From Ceratodon purpureus (Eukaryota > Streptophyta > Bryopsida > Pseudoditrichales > Ditrichaceae), in contig CM026426.1 in assembly GCA_014871385.1 (NCBI GenBank), positions 109,960,457-110,024,456 of the forward strand: DNA of 64,000 nucleotides, read 5' to 3'. The translations under genes and the position numbers were made by a program. Position 1 is the first letter of the stretch. The number at the start of each line of letters is the position of its first letter. A model generated the notes under the pieces. It was given only the letters and a program-made list of their open reading frames with translations. It was not told the DNA's origin and searched no databases. This document shows, one piece after another, positions 23,260-35,090 of the stretch.

Positions 23260-26200
23260 TTAACGCTTCTTCCACCTGCAGTTCTTACTTCCACACACAC
23301 AACGAAATGGAGGAATAGGATGGTCAGGATCTTCGAAATCCAGCCTATAGTCCCACGTAAGTTCTTCCCCTTCCAAAACTTTTCGGTTCGTAAAAAAGGC
23401 TACCTATTCAAAACAGTAGTAAGAAGTAGTCAGAATAACAATACAAAATCAAAAAATAATGTTTACAAACCGAGCAGATCAGAGAATACTGCATTACTTC
23501 AGAGAATGTGAGAATACTTACTACAGTGCAATAAAGTACTCACAGGTACTAGGAGGTACTAGAAGGTACTGACGTCTATTAGCAAGTACTTACACGTATC
23601 TGTGAAGTACTACCAGAGTACTACTAGGTAGTAACAGGTGCTTACACGTATCTTTGAAGTACTAACAGAGTACTACTAGGTACTAACAGGAACTAATAGA
23701 TTAACATAGTTACCAATATGTACTAACAAGTATATTTAGTATACTAACGGGCTACTAACGGAGACTAATACATCCACTAGTGTACTAATAGGTAATTACA
23801 TATATTAACAGGTACGAAGCTCTCCCAAGGATTAAAAAAAAAATCAGCAATTCAGCTCACCTGGTAGTACCCTCTTCTAATGCTGTTGATTATGAATGGC
23901 AAGTCGACAAGGTTAGCATCGGAACAGCTGAACAAGTACGCCACTTGTAGAATCAGCAAATACACCATTTCATGAGGAGGTAAAACCCCTAATATCTAAT
24001 CACATATTCATAACAGAAAGAATGTACTTCATTTCTATAGAATTTTCACCTGTGATTTAGAAACTTGGAGATGTTTCCGAATTCTGATGCATCTATACAA
24101 AGTGCCTCATCGTCGTTGAATTCAATCTCAGCTCTCCAATCTGAGTCCAAATTCATGGCATACTTCCCCATGCCCTTACGTGTTGATAATTCTCTGCTTG
24201 TGATTATTTCTCCGACGTACTCGAAGACGAATGCTCCGGCCGGCAACTCTTCAAGAGTTTTAATGCCCCATTCCTTGTCGGAGTTGGTCTAATACCTGCA
24301 GCAAGCAAAGTAACAGAGGACAGAATTGTTGTTAGGATGTTGCACCCAATAACTCTAACGGGAACTGTAATGCACCAAAGGGAATAGTATCGGCTAGTCA
24401 CCTCTAGATTTTTAGTGACCCCGTGTTGGACCAGTCGGTTTGAGCACTGACTACGGCATGAGCAGCAAAGACCACACTCCTTCAGAAAAGTGTATGTTAT
24501 ATGCCCACAGCAATCTCCATACTGGGAATTTGAACACTGACAGCTATCGCAATATTCATAGAGATCCTCGTCTTCGCCCATATGTTCTCTGATCACCTAC
24601 AATGCCATCGGCCAATAATACATTAGTACACCTATCCCTCTGAACAGAAATCAAGATTGGCAAAGCGAAACGAACGTGGAGTAGGGTCACTAGAGTTTGT
24701 TTGTACTTACCATTTCAATGTAATGTGGATGCAAAAGGCCGGCCTTTGTATAAGGACGTAACCCACCAGCGCTAAATGCACACGGGCATGAACGGGAATT
24801 ACTAGAGCAAAAACCTACGGCGACAGGTGCAAAGGACATCCGACCTTGTATGTTGTCTCGATTCTCCAACCGATTTGTGGAATGTGCTTTCCCGTATGTA
24901 TTGGAAAGCTTTTGGTAATTTGTGAGTTCCGTCTCCGCAGGTAACAGTGACGGGCCTTTTCTCAGCACCAAAAGAAATATCAAAAGACATAACTTTCGGA
25001 CCCAAGTCCTGCATGAATAGTGAACAGCTAAGAAATGCTCTAGCAAGACATACTCTGTTAGCAGTTAGAAGTATATAAACAGTATATAAACGTTAGTATA
25101 GCAGCAGCAAGGGAAATAATTGTACCTCAATCCAGTGTGCATCCTGATCTATATGGATCAGTGCATTTGAATTGTATGTCAAGAGGCTACCCATTATGTG
25201 CAACAATGGGGAAGTTTTTAACTCAAAAAAGCATACATAAATAATAAAGGTACTCATTCTAAGAGTACGATTGGCAGCACTTAGCTAAACATCTGCTATA
25301 CCTGAACAACCCTGTGGACTAAAGGGATCCAAGAGAACAAGCCTGAATTAGATTAACAGGCTCTACGTTTAAGCTAAACACAAAATCATCACTACATTTA
25401 GAAGTACAGCTAGAATCCAACTGTATCAATAAAGAGGAGTAGCGACATTACTTCTTCGAGGTTCGCTTTACCTCGGTGGTTTCATTGTTTGGTGTCGTAA
25501 CTTTCTTCTTCTTCAATTTTTTCGAACCTTCACCCAAGCCCTCTACTGTTTCAGAAGGCCCATCGAGTCTAGTTCTGACCTTCTCAAGTTTGAATTTATT
25601 TCTTGTATTTAGTGGAGAAGGCTTGGTGCCCTTCCCCACATCCGCAACGCTCCTTGTCTTCACACTCGTCCCAGCTTTACCATGGTCTGCCTCAAATAGT
25701 GGTGGTTTGCGAACCGCACCCTTGTTGCCGGAGCCCTTTGTTAGTTCTTCAATCTCGGCCCTCAATCTGGGAACCACCTCATCTTTAGAGCCTTCAGGCG
25801 GGGGTTCCTCTTCTTCTGAATCCAACTCCGGAAGCTGAGTATCATCTCCACCACAGCCTGGGTACTGTGATAGGAACAGGTCCCGACCACTGGAATCCTT
25901 GAAAGCGCGGTGTACGTTATTCCCCGGGGTACTTAGGTTTGTATCCTGAGTAGCCTGCGCATCCATTACGACGCAGGAATTGAACCCATGTACTATAGAA
26001 TATAAAACCGTTTTATGGAATTAATAATAGTACTTTACAAGAAGGATCAGATTTTGGCTTACCTCTTCTGCAGGAGCTTCAGATGTTATCTCTAGAGCAT
26101 CAGATTTTTGTAATTCAGTACCCACTGTATCCACAAAAAGCACTCTGTTTGGTGTGATGACTTCCGGGTCTTTCTCAGCGGATGTACACTTCTCGGATCT

Positions 26201-26314
26201 TTGCTTCTCCGAGGACTTGTTCTTCTGCCGAAGTTGCACATCCTCTCCACGTGTGGGCGTTTCCAAATCCGCAACCCCTGAATCCGGAACCTTTGCTCGG
26301 CTAGTCTCTCCCAA
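23260..26314 (-). CDS. SUVR4-like SET-domain histone H3K9 methyltransferase
   Basis: Exons leftward: 26314-26063, 25954-25472, 25008-24711, 24599-about 24393, 24288-24050, 23937-23860, 23403-23260. The N-terminal 240 residues are disordered, acidic then Lys-rich. Then comes a pre-SET region with CPCAF, PYTKAGLLHPHYIE, ITYTFLKECGLCCSC and CSNRLVQHG; the SET domain with PAGAFVFEYVGEIITSREL, FLNHSCSDANL (NHSC, SAM/catalytic site) and GEELTWDYRLDFED; and post-SET FRCVCGSKNCRWKKR. The order and wording follow plant SUVR1/2/4 proteins, which methylate H3K9 in chromatin. The SET and post-SET parts are intact. One apparent single-base frame change lies in the pre-SET exon near 24825; it may be real or a sequence error. 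The N-terminal WIYLD domain of SUVR4 was not seen. It could be a host gene, but its position facing a transposase gene and the shared GTAC bias suggest it travels with the element. Confidence 0.8.
23520..23830. repeat. AGTACT-rich intronic tandem array
   Basis: Inside an intron of the SET gene, phrases such as GAAGTACTAACAGAGTACTA and ACAGGTACTA repeat about every 10-60 bases. I count about 13 GTAC in 310 bases, with one expected. Most are embedded in AGTACT or GGTACT. Confidence 0.75.
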
Positions 26315-26459
26315 ACTGTAAGTCCCGGTACAAACAGAGGCTTGTCCAACATTAAGCTGCTGTCAAGACCCTGCATGCCGAGAAACAAAACATTAGGAAC
26401 TATGCAAACAGCTAGAAACGATTCGATCAGTATTTGAGAAAGATATACCAAAGGAAACT

Positions 26460-27240
26460 ACTAGAGAGTATGTCAATGCACTATGTACTTTGATGTTACT
26501 TTGATGTACACTTCTAACTGTATAGAGTACATAGATAGACTTCTCAAATTCACAATGAATGGTATATAGACACCTAGGAACAATGTATTAAAAGAGCAAG
26601 AGTCTCAAAGATACTGTCGAAGTACTAGTAATTACAATAAGTAACTGTCCAAGTATAGACGACCAGTATGTTGAGAGACTCATGTGTACACTGAAGTGTA
26701 CTACAGATAACATGGTAGTGCATCAACATTCACCTAATGGTATAACTACATGGTACAACAATGTAATCAAAGTGTCAGAAACACTAATAGTGTACGTTCA
26801 TACACTCCAGCATACTACGTTATACCCCCCCAAATACTCACGCCATGTGTGTTGAGAGACTCAATATACCGTGAAGTATATTACTTAACCGATTTTCCAG
26901 TACTTCCTAGGACATATCTAGAGGCTTTACACAGTTTAGTGTACTATGACTGTCTTATATGACTCACAGGTAAAGTCGGATATTGACCGTCTGGAGTATG
27001 TGTATCTTTTAACCATACCAATGGTCCACACATGAAGTATAACATGACCTTCTGTATACTAAGTGAGAACAACCAATGACATGCCACCTACAACGAAGTA
27101 CGTGAATTGAACCGCAGAAGCAAGTAGACTTTCCTAAACGCTATTAGGTGATAGTAGGAATATATGTATTCAAATGCACATATTTTGCCGACATGACTCA
27201 CATGTCTTTATAAACCAGTCAAATAAGAAATAAAATACAT
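26460..27240. repeat. GTAC-rich region upstream of the SET gene
   Basis: Non-coding, AT-rich, with about ten GTAC sites scattered through 26480-27100, where two or three are expected. It lies between the 5' end of the SET gene and the 3' end of methyltransferase gene B, and probably contains the SET gene promoter and an element boundary. No terminal inverted repeat was recognised. Confidence 0.5.
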
Positions 27241-27262
27241 TCCATAAAGTCATTTCCCAAGC

Positions 27263-30200
27263 CTAGCACGACTGGTCAGAGATGCAAGTATGCTCTACTT
27301 CTGCCTCAATATCTAGGAACCTTTGAGCTCGTCCATCGAATAGTTTGGTCCTCGCTATTGGAGATGGTGGTGAGTCCAGTGTGCTCAACACCTGCGCTTG
27401 GTTCTCCGCGTAAACAGGAATTCGATGCATCACTGGCGACGGAATAATGTTCCGACTACACTCCATGAGTATGCCGGAATGGGGTTGCACATTCGGATTC
27501 TTGCGTATAGATTGCAATTAGTGACTTTCAGTCAACTTGAGCAATAGTGAGATGATGAGAGGATATGAAGGAATTAATCAGAGCATACTCACTTACTCAA
27601 GCGCGAGTTTCTTCAATCTCTTTCGGGCAATGTATGAGTTTGTGGAGATAGGAGGCTCCGCGTCCGCTGTGGTGGTCTCTTCGGTGGAGGTGTTCTCTGC
27701 TGTGGCAGGCTGTACTAATGCTTGATTAGATGGTGCTGGAGGATCCAACTTCATGAGTACCTCGTTGAAGATGTCTTTGTCTGCCTCTAATGCAACGATA
27801 TGGCGCCCAGTATCCCGGCAGGCTTTGATTGATGCTCCTACAATCCATATCCACTGTATAGTAAGTACCAGCAAGTACTTCTTCTTAAGCAAAGGAATTT
27901 GATAACAATTCGGCACTAAGACCTACCTGTGGCGGCGGTAACGTTGACGACCACGTCCCCTTCATCAGTCCTGGCGCGAATTATGCTCTCCATGAAGAGC
28001 TGATCCTTCTCCCTCGGACCGCGCCAGGGTACGCGATTCCTCATCGCCTGGTTTGCCATCGTTGTCCAATTCTGAATGACATCGTCCTCGGCAATGTCGA
28101 TTCCGTGCCTACAAAACTCTGGCGGTACCATCCGAAACTCGATATCCGAATGAGTAGAATGGGTAAGAAGGTGGACCCGAAAACAATTTGTCGTGGATCC
28201 GCTCTTCTTCGAAGAGCTGAGCCGCAGGCGATTGTATCCTAACCAGGACTTGTGAATCTTAAATGGGAACCATTTCAACCACTCCTCCATTTCCTTCTCT
28301 ACTGCTCCGGCGTCAGCGCTGTGAATTACAATTAGAGCGCCGTTGTCATGCAAAATATGTCCAGCGACGCCGAAAACTCCTGCAAGGAAATTACCGTCTT
28401 GATTGGTCCAATCTGGAATCTCATCTGTTCGCAGTGAAACACCTGGAACGCTCAACTTCTCCGGCACATCCACGATGACGAGATCGGCATATCCCCCACG
28501 AACAAGTTTGCCATTCTTGTATCTTGGCCGCTTATTCGTAATGCCCTTGATCCAGTCAAATACTGCATGGAAGCCCTCTGACATCCCCTTGAACGAAGTG
28601 ATCATTCCCTCCTCAGCCCATACCGCTACAGATTCGTTCTTGATCAGCTGCTGCGAGCTCTCTATATGCGCAGCTATGGCGACCACTGGCTTCTCGGCGT
28701 GCTCGATGCTTGGAGAGAGGCCAACCCTCTCGGGTGCTGTGGTCTCAGCCTTCTGATTCCCTGGCTTCTTCGCCGTCCTCTTCCTCTGCAATGGCTCCTT
28801 GTTCTCCGGTGGCTCCTTACTGGTCTCCTTTGACGTCGTCTTCGGCTGACCCTCTCTCTTTCGTTTGCGCGCGCTTGCATCTGCAGCCCCCGTCTCCGCG
28901 GACACAGCATGCGCATCCGAGTTGGGTAGACTGTCTAAATTTGGGGGGAGGATGTCGTCGACGAACTCATTCACCTCCTCTTCGCCATCCTTCTTCTTCG
29001 TGTGCTGTTCCTTGATTGCCTTCTCTTCCTCAGTGACCATAGTCTTTGGGCACTCTAGGTACGAGCATCCATCATTGAGGTGCTGCAAGTTGTATACCTT
29101 TCTTTGGTTCACTGTAAACATATACTCCGAGTTGTTGGTCTCCTTCCAGCTCTCCCAGGCTGCTGGGTACGCGTCTACCACTCCAGCTGGGATGAGCTCC
29201 CGCTTAAAGTACCTATAGACCAGCCTCTTCATAGCCATGTCAGTTCCAGCTTGCGACGCGAAGGGAAGAGATCTGGTGTAAGCATTGGCACCTGTAAAGA
29301 ATGCCCCGTACGCCTTCTCCCATAGGAGCACTCGCCACTTCTCCATGTAAGTCTCCATGGAGACTCATTTGGGCCTTACCTTGGAGCCGGATTCAGACGC
29401 CTCTTCTTCCTTTTCAATTGTTTCAAGCCAAGTTGAGCACTCAGCTTCCGCGGCCTCCTCAATCTGTAGATTTCATAAGCCCAAAGAAAGAGATTTAGAC
29501 AGAGATATTAGTAGAATCTCCCATATAAAACGAAGTGATGAAGGTGGACATTTACGAAGCTAAGCAGGAGATTCTTACATTAGCCCAAAAGGCAGCTCTC
29601 GAAAGCCAGGGGCCGAGCACATTCTCCGAGCACGGACTCGCAGGGAACTTTACCGTCTTCCGAGAACTTTCTGACCCGTTCCACATTCGCACCCATTTTG
29701 CCTTCGCTTTGAGTGTTGCTTCAGAAGTGGCAACCATAAGCAACTTGTCCAAACTCATCTCCACCTTTGTCGGATGTTTGTCGTAGTGGTTTTTAATCTG
29801 CAAATCAAGTCACCAAATATCAAAGTTACACGGCATGCGTCCAGAAAAATCCGACATCCCCTCAACATTTGAAAACCGAAAAAACCGCTGTCGGATCCTA
29901 CATTGCATTTTGAAGATCAAACTTTTTGAAGACCCCTCGCAAAAATCTCAATAGTTTGGCACCGATTATTAAAGTTACAGAACATGCATCCGGAGAAAAA
30001 CGACATCCCCTCAACATTTGAAAACCGAAAAAACTGCTGTCGGATCCTACATTGCATTTTGAAGATCAAACTTTTTGAAGACCCCTTGCAATAATCTCAA
30101 TAGTTTGGCATCGATTATTAAAGTTACAGAACATGCATCCGGAGAAAAACGACATCCCCTCAACATTTGAAAACCGAAAAAACCGCTGTCGGATCCTACA

Positions 30201-33200
30201 TTGCATTTTGAAGATCAAACTTTTTGAAGACCCCTCGCAATAATCTCAATAGTTTGGCATCGATTATTAAAGTTACAGAACATGCATCCGGAGAAAAACG
30301 ACATCCCCTCAACATTTGAAAACCGAAAAAACTGCTGTCGGATCCTACATTGCATTTTGAAGATCAAACTTTTTGAAGACCCCTCGCAATAATCTCAATA
30401 GTTTGGCATCGATTATTAAAGTTACAGAACATGCATCCGGAGAAAAACGACATCCCCTCAACATTTGAAAACCGAAAAAACCGCTGTCGGATCCTACATT
30501 GCATTTTGAAGATCAAACTTTTTGAAGACCCCTTGCAATAATCTCAATAGTTTGGCATCGATTATTAAAGTTACAGAACATGCATCCGGAGAAAAACGAC
30601 ATCCCCTCAACATTTGAAAACCGAAAAAACTGCTGTCGGATCCTACAGAGCATTTTGAAGATCAAACTTTTTGAAGACCCCTTGCAATAATCTCAATAGT
30701 TTGGCATCGATTATTAAAGTTACAGAACATGCATCCGGAGAAAAACGACATCCCCTCAACATTTGAAAACCGAAAAAACTGCTGTCGGATCCTACAGAGC
30801 ATTTTGAAGATCAAACTTTTTGAAGACCCCTTGCAATAATCTCAATAGTTTGGCATCGATTATTAAAGTTACAGAACATGCATCCGGAGAAAAACGACAT
30901 CCCCTCAACATTTGAAAACCGAAAAAACTGCTATCGGATCCTACAGAGCATTTTGAAGATCAAACTTTTTGAAGACCCCTGGTCTTTTAGTTATCCGAAA
31001 ACCATTGTCGGATCCTATAATACGATTCGTGGTAGTTCAAATATCACAGGACTTGCACTATTTTCACGAATTCTAGCATATAGAGTTAGTTTTAAACGCC
31101 GGTATCATGAATTTAAGCTCATTTGTCCAATAATTGGGTGATATTGGACATTGAACCATACAATTTAACACGGAACCGCGAAAATTACTTGAACCAAATT
31201 ACGACTGTCGGATCCGACAATGCATTTCTGACCTCTTGGATTTACGAGACCCCTGCCCAAATTTAAAAAAATAGCTATCTGAACATCAGAGAATTTCGAG
31301 AATAAAATCTCCTGGACCAACAGTACCGCGAAATTACTTGAACCAAATTACGACTGTCGGATCCGACAATGCATTTCTGACCTCTCGGATTTATGAGACC
31401 CTTGCCCAAATTTAAAAAAATAGCTCTCCGAACAGCAGAGAATTTCGAGAATGAAATTTGAGTGACACGCAGTACCGCGATATTACTTGAACAAAATTAC
31501 GAAAATCGGATCCAACAATGCTCTTTTGATCTCTAAGTTTTACGTGACCCTTGCCCAAATTTACAAAAAAAGCTTACAGAACAGTAGAGAATTTCGAGAA
31601 TAAAATTTGAGGGACACAAAGTACCGCAACATTACTGATTAAAAATTATCATTGTCGGATCCGACAATGCTCTTTTGACCTCTCTGTCTTACGAGACTTT
31701 TTCCCAAAATTGTAAAAATACCTCATTGTACAACAATGATTTTTCACAATAATATTTAAGGAACACACATTACCACGATATTACTTGAACAGTATTACGA
31801 ATATCGGATCCGACAATGCTCTTTTGACTTCTCAGTTCTAGGAGGCCCATGCCCAAATTCGGAGACATACCTCAGCATGAAACGCCTTTCCATGCGCCGG
31901 GTTCGCCACCGACTGCTCCTTCTAGAACTTGCTTTGCAACTTATCCTTCGCTTCTTTGACTGCTTTCTCCACAGCATTCTTCATCTCAGCCCCGGTGTCT
32001 TCGTCTGGGTGCTCTGTTATCCAGAGCTGCACTGCCTTCTCAACGACTCGGGCCAGTGTCCCCTGAGTAAATTGACATGTCAATATTTGTTTCTGTACCT
32101 CAATGAACCAATCATCATCTTCGGAATTCAGAAATTCTGAGTTACTTACCGCGTGAAGAAAGGACACAAAGACTTCGTGCGGCATGGTATGCCACGACCT
32201 CTTGGGAGCCGCCTTTGTTCGAGCCATGAGATCTGGGGGCAAAATACCACTCTTTTCCAAATCCTCAGCGGACATGCCTCCATAGGTTTGAATCTTGTGC
32301 AGTGTGTGAGGCAGTCTCTCTTTGATGAACGCTTCCTCGTTGGCCCTGCATAGGCAGAGATGTTAGTTCCATTATGACAATTAAGGAAGTTAAAACCCTG
32401 GACTGCATAAAAATGGAACAAGCTGAAAATCGGAAGTCTTACTTGTTGATCGCGTGCATAGCTGTCACTAGCGCTTCGCGACTGTCCTTCACCTCCAACA
32501 GTATGCAATCCGGTCTTCCATTTGCATATGCCCAGTCGTAGTCATCTGGGTACTCCATTTCGATAAACCCGCGCCACGCCCTTGTCCGATGATTACCATC
32601 AAAGACGTAGAACATCTTCCCACTAAGATCACGAGTTTCCTCGTGTTTTGATAGCTCCGCCTCGAACATGCTGTTCAAGATATGCCACACTGAACACCAG
32701 GAAGACTTCATCTCTTCGGTCACAAGTGTCTCCTCGCCCATATGCGACGTTGCCGCAACGTAGAATGCCCCTGAGCCGGGCCTTATCCCATTGGAGAACT
32801 CGGTCTGCAATTTCTGAACGTCACTGAGCTGCTGAGCATCGCGGGTCGAACGAAATCACACGGCAGCAAACGACATAGAGGAATCTTTATCAATGACAAC
32901 TTGTCTGGTTTACGCCTCATTCTTAAAAGTGCCGAATAGGGATCCAGCTGCATTTCCGATCGAATCTGCCTTCGTGCTTCGTTAACCCCAACTCGCCCCG
33001 CAGGTTGCAACAGGACCGCAGCTGCACCCTCCCGCGTTCCAACTTCGATCGACATGCTGATCAGAGCTTCAGCACCCTCGCCTGTTGCTGCCTCGGCCTC
33101 ACATTCGCCTGATGCAACAACCGCGTCGGCATCGATCTTGTCGTCGGTTCCTTTGGGCTCTTCCTCCCCGGTCGGATTCAAGCCCTCACGTGGGTTGTCC

Positions 33201-33403
33201 GATTCCGCGTGATCGTCTCCATCCACAAAGTCCTCCATGAAGACGTCGGAGCCAACTTGACCACCAACCGCGACGATCAGCGGTTGTGAGCTGTCCATAT
33301 ACTCGTCCCGAATCGATCCCTTCTGTATGTCTTCCAACACGGCGTTGAAAGTGGCCGCGTTCTCGTCAACCACATCAGCAAGGTTCGTGATCGTTCCGTG
33401 CAT
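27263..33403 (-). CDS. ParB-like/amino-methyltransferase fusion, copy B (nearly whole)
   Basis: Exons leftward: 33403-32443, 32345-32150, 32062-31871, 29797-29579, 29463-27927, 27837-about 27599, and a likely last one ending at 27263. Domains: an acidic N-terminus of about 130 residues; a ParB/Srx-like fold (LIKIPLCRL, GAFYVAATSH, YVFDGNHRTRAWRG, DCILLEVKDSREAL); a helical middle; a basic linker (ARKRKREG, RKRTAKK: nuclear signals); then a beta-class amino-methyltransferase domain with ADLVIVDVPEKL (motif IV), HILHDNGALIVIHS, PWRGPREKDQLFMESI and VNVTAATG spliced to ASIKACRDTGRHIVALEADK (motif I, SAM binding). Bacterial and phage DNA methylases often pair ParB with this fold. The catalytic DPPY reads DVPE, so activity is uncertain. 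One frame change and about two in-frame stops by my reading. Intron positions match copy A. Confidence 0.78.
29815..30985. repeat. 149-bp tandem array, eight units, intronic
   Basis: Eight near-identical units inside an intron of gene B. CGGATCC falls at 29892, 30041, 30190, 30339, 30488, 30637, 30786 and 30935, exactly 149 bases apart each time. Each unit holds GCTGTCGGATCCTACA, a CATTTTGAAGATCAAAC block and a GTTTGGCATCGATTATT block. Units differ by only a few bases. Confidence 0.95.
31180..31870. repeat. Older 149-bp array, five diverged units
   Basis: The same intron continues with a diverged set. CGGATCC falls at 31209, 31358, 31507, 31656 and 31805, again exactly 149 apart although the units differ clearly in sequence. 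Each contains TGTCGGATCCGACAATGC or a variant, a GAGACCCTTGCCCAAATT-type block and a GAGAATTTCGAGAAT block. It is recognisably the same family as the left array. One extra GGATCC at 31009 lies between the arrays. Confidence 0.93.
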
Positions 33404-34306
33404 GGAGACGCGGGTACATCATAAGACGCCGATAAATAACATGCAAAGAACCCTAAAAACATCCTCTCTCGAAACAACATGCCAAAAACCCTAAATGATG
33501 TTCAACCCTAACTCATCTATTTCTCCCTATATCCGCGACGCTACCATTTCGGTTACCTCCATTACTTGTGCATGCGACTTGAAGACTTCTCGAAAAGCTG
33601 CTCAACGGAGCTTTGACACCTTGAAACCAACAAAAACAATGCAGCAGTCGATCACCAATTCCCTCCAACAAGCGTTGCACACTCTGTCCTCCGTGAGCAC
33701 TATCCTAATCTTCCATAACCTCACATGCTATAAAGCTAACAACAATTTAAATCTCAGGCTTGACAGAACCCACGAACAATGGAGACATGTTTCTCTTATC
33801 ACACTCGAAGGTTCTCCTCCCTCTTCCTTCTCACCCAAACCCCGTGTCTGTGGATAGCTCACGAGCGCCCCCTCGACCTTTATGCTCCGAAACAGCCAGC
33901 CAGCAATAGCTTCATAAGCACACCTCAGCGATCCGGCGGCTCTCATCCCCAAACCTAGCCGCGGCTCTATTGTCCTTGCCACCAACCCTCACTGATGGCT
34001 TCAACCAAAATAGAGGCTGCCGCGTACTAAAACCCACCAAACAATGATGACTTTACTCGAACCCATAATTCTTTAAAACCTTAAACATCACATCACCACA
34101 AGCCGCGTTTCGCGCTTACCATTACATGATCATGGGTACTTTCGAAGGGTCTCAGTCACATCACTGTAGGCCGCCGCTAACGAGTACCACTAAGCTATCA
34201 TGAAAAGAAGCTGTCCATACAATCCTGTAAATACAAAGACTCCCAGTACCTCCAATCCTCAATCTCAACTATGCCAAGAACCACTTCAAAAGAACGTACC
34301 AAGAAG
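33404..34306. other. Region between methyltransferase B and basic ORF
   Basis: No gene is supported. Short frames on both strands (33495-33857, 33728-33985) overlap each other and have no family features. If the ORF at 34307-34666 is a 5' exon of the methyltransferase gene, this is its first intron. Confidence 0.35.
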
Positions 34307-34666
34307 TCATGCAAGGAAGCTTACATCTGAATGAGGTCTCTCATTCACCAAATCGGCGCCAAGGTCATGCACCACCCCGGTCGAATCGTCAATCGCCACA
34401 TGTCCTTCCGAGCGATGGCTGCTGCTTACTTCGGTGCCAGATTCCCGTGTGTTCGAGCTCGGACATCCCCCTACATCACATCGAGGGTCCCCAAGAATTG
34501 CTGTAACGGATCGGGTTCCCTTACTGACCTTACTATTACTTTGCTTACTATTGCTGCGCTTCCTATCCGTCAAAATCAACCCCTTCTTCTTCGTCGTCCT
34601 CTTCCCTTTCGCAGGTGTAGCCTGCTTGGGTGAGCTCAACTCCCCCATGCAGCGTGACTTAGGCAT
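34307..34666 (-). CDS. Basic Lys/Ser-rich small ORF, unit B
   Basis: A 119-residue frame starting MPKSRCMGELSSPKQATPAK with KRTTKKKGL and KRSNSKQSNSK, then a Ser-rich half. It sits where unit A has its Lys-rich minus-strand frame (14084), directly opposite the MULE gene across a short divergent gap. The residue make-up is alike but the sequences are not clearly alignable. It may be a 5' exon of the methyltransferase gene or a separate small nuclear protein. No family recognised. Confidence 0.4.
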   Translation of the reverse strand: MPKSRCMGELSSPKQATPAKGKRTTKKKGLILTDRKRSNSKQSNSKVSKGTRSVTAILGDPRCDVGGCPSSNTRESGTEVSSSHRSEGHVAIDDSTGVVHDLGADLVNERPHSDVSFLA

Positions 34667-35090
34667 TGTTGACGGTGAGACCTGTCAACCCTGTCGACGG
34701 CTCCGCTCATTCTGGTCCGAGCCCAAAGGTATGGAACGAGAGAAGTGAGGACATTACTCCACTCGGATAGATGAATGAGATGAGTGAATGCCAATTACTG
34801 GATGTGGTAAAATTGCACTATGTGCAAACATCACGACCTGCATTTATGACATACTCTTTGACGGCTCCTAGTAAAAAGCGCTGCATAATTAAATATCACA
34901 AATCCCTCTAATTTTTAAAATAGTCCTCCTTCTTAAGTCCCTAACCGATTTTGTTCAACCGTAATTTGGTAATGATGCGGTCGGAATCCCGCTGATTGTA
35001 GTTCCTTCAACACCACGCTCTAAGCGCAGTCTGTATATGGGACTCACCATTCGTCGCGTCTCCATAGTTTAATCCTGATTTCTCGCGACC
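34667..35090. promoter_or_regulatory. Divergent intergenic region of unit B
   Basis: About 420 bases between the minus-strand basic ORF and the plus-strand transposase start, equivalent in place to 14085-14344 in unit A. It should hold promoters in both directions. I can name no specific element. Confidence 0.4.

Noticed and set aside
23260-26314. The SET gene as a SUVH-type gene with an SRA domain
   Set aside because: No SRA domain is visible; the PYTKAGLL, FLKEC and AFFTNRKVL...ELTWDY wording follows SUVR1/2/4.
28674-29325. Plus- and minus-strand frames overlapping the methyltransferase B exon
   Set aside because: Shadow frames: the exon in the other frame is supported by similarity to copy A and by splice sites.
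29815-31870. CRISPR-like array
   Set aside because: The repeats are whole 149-bp satellite monomers with no unique spacers, in a eukaryotic intron.
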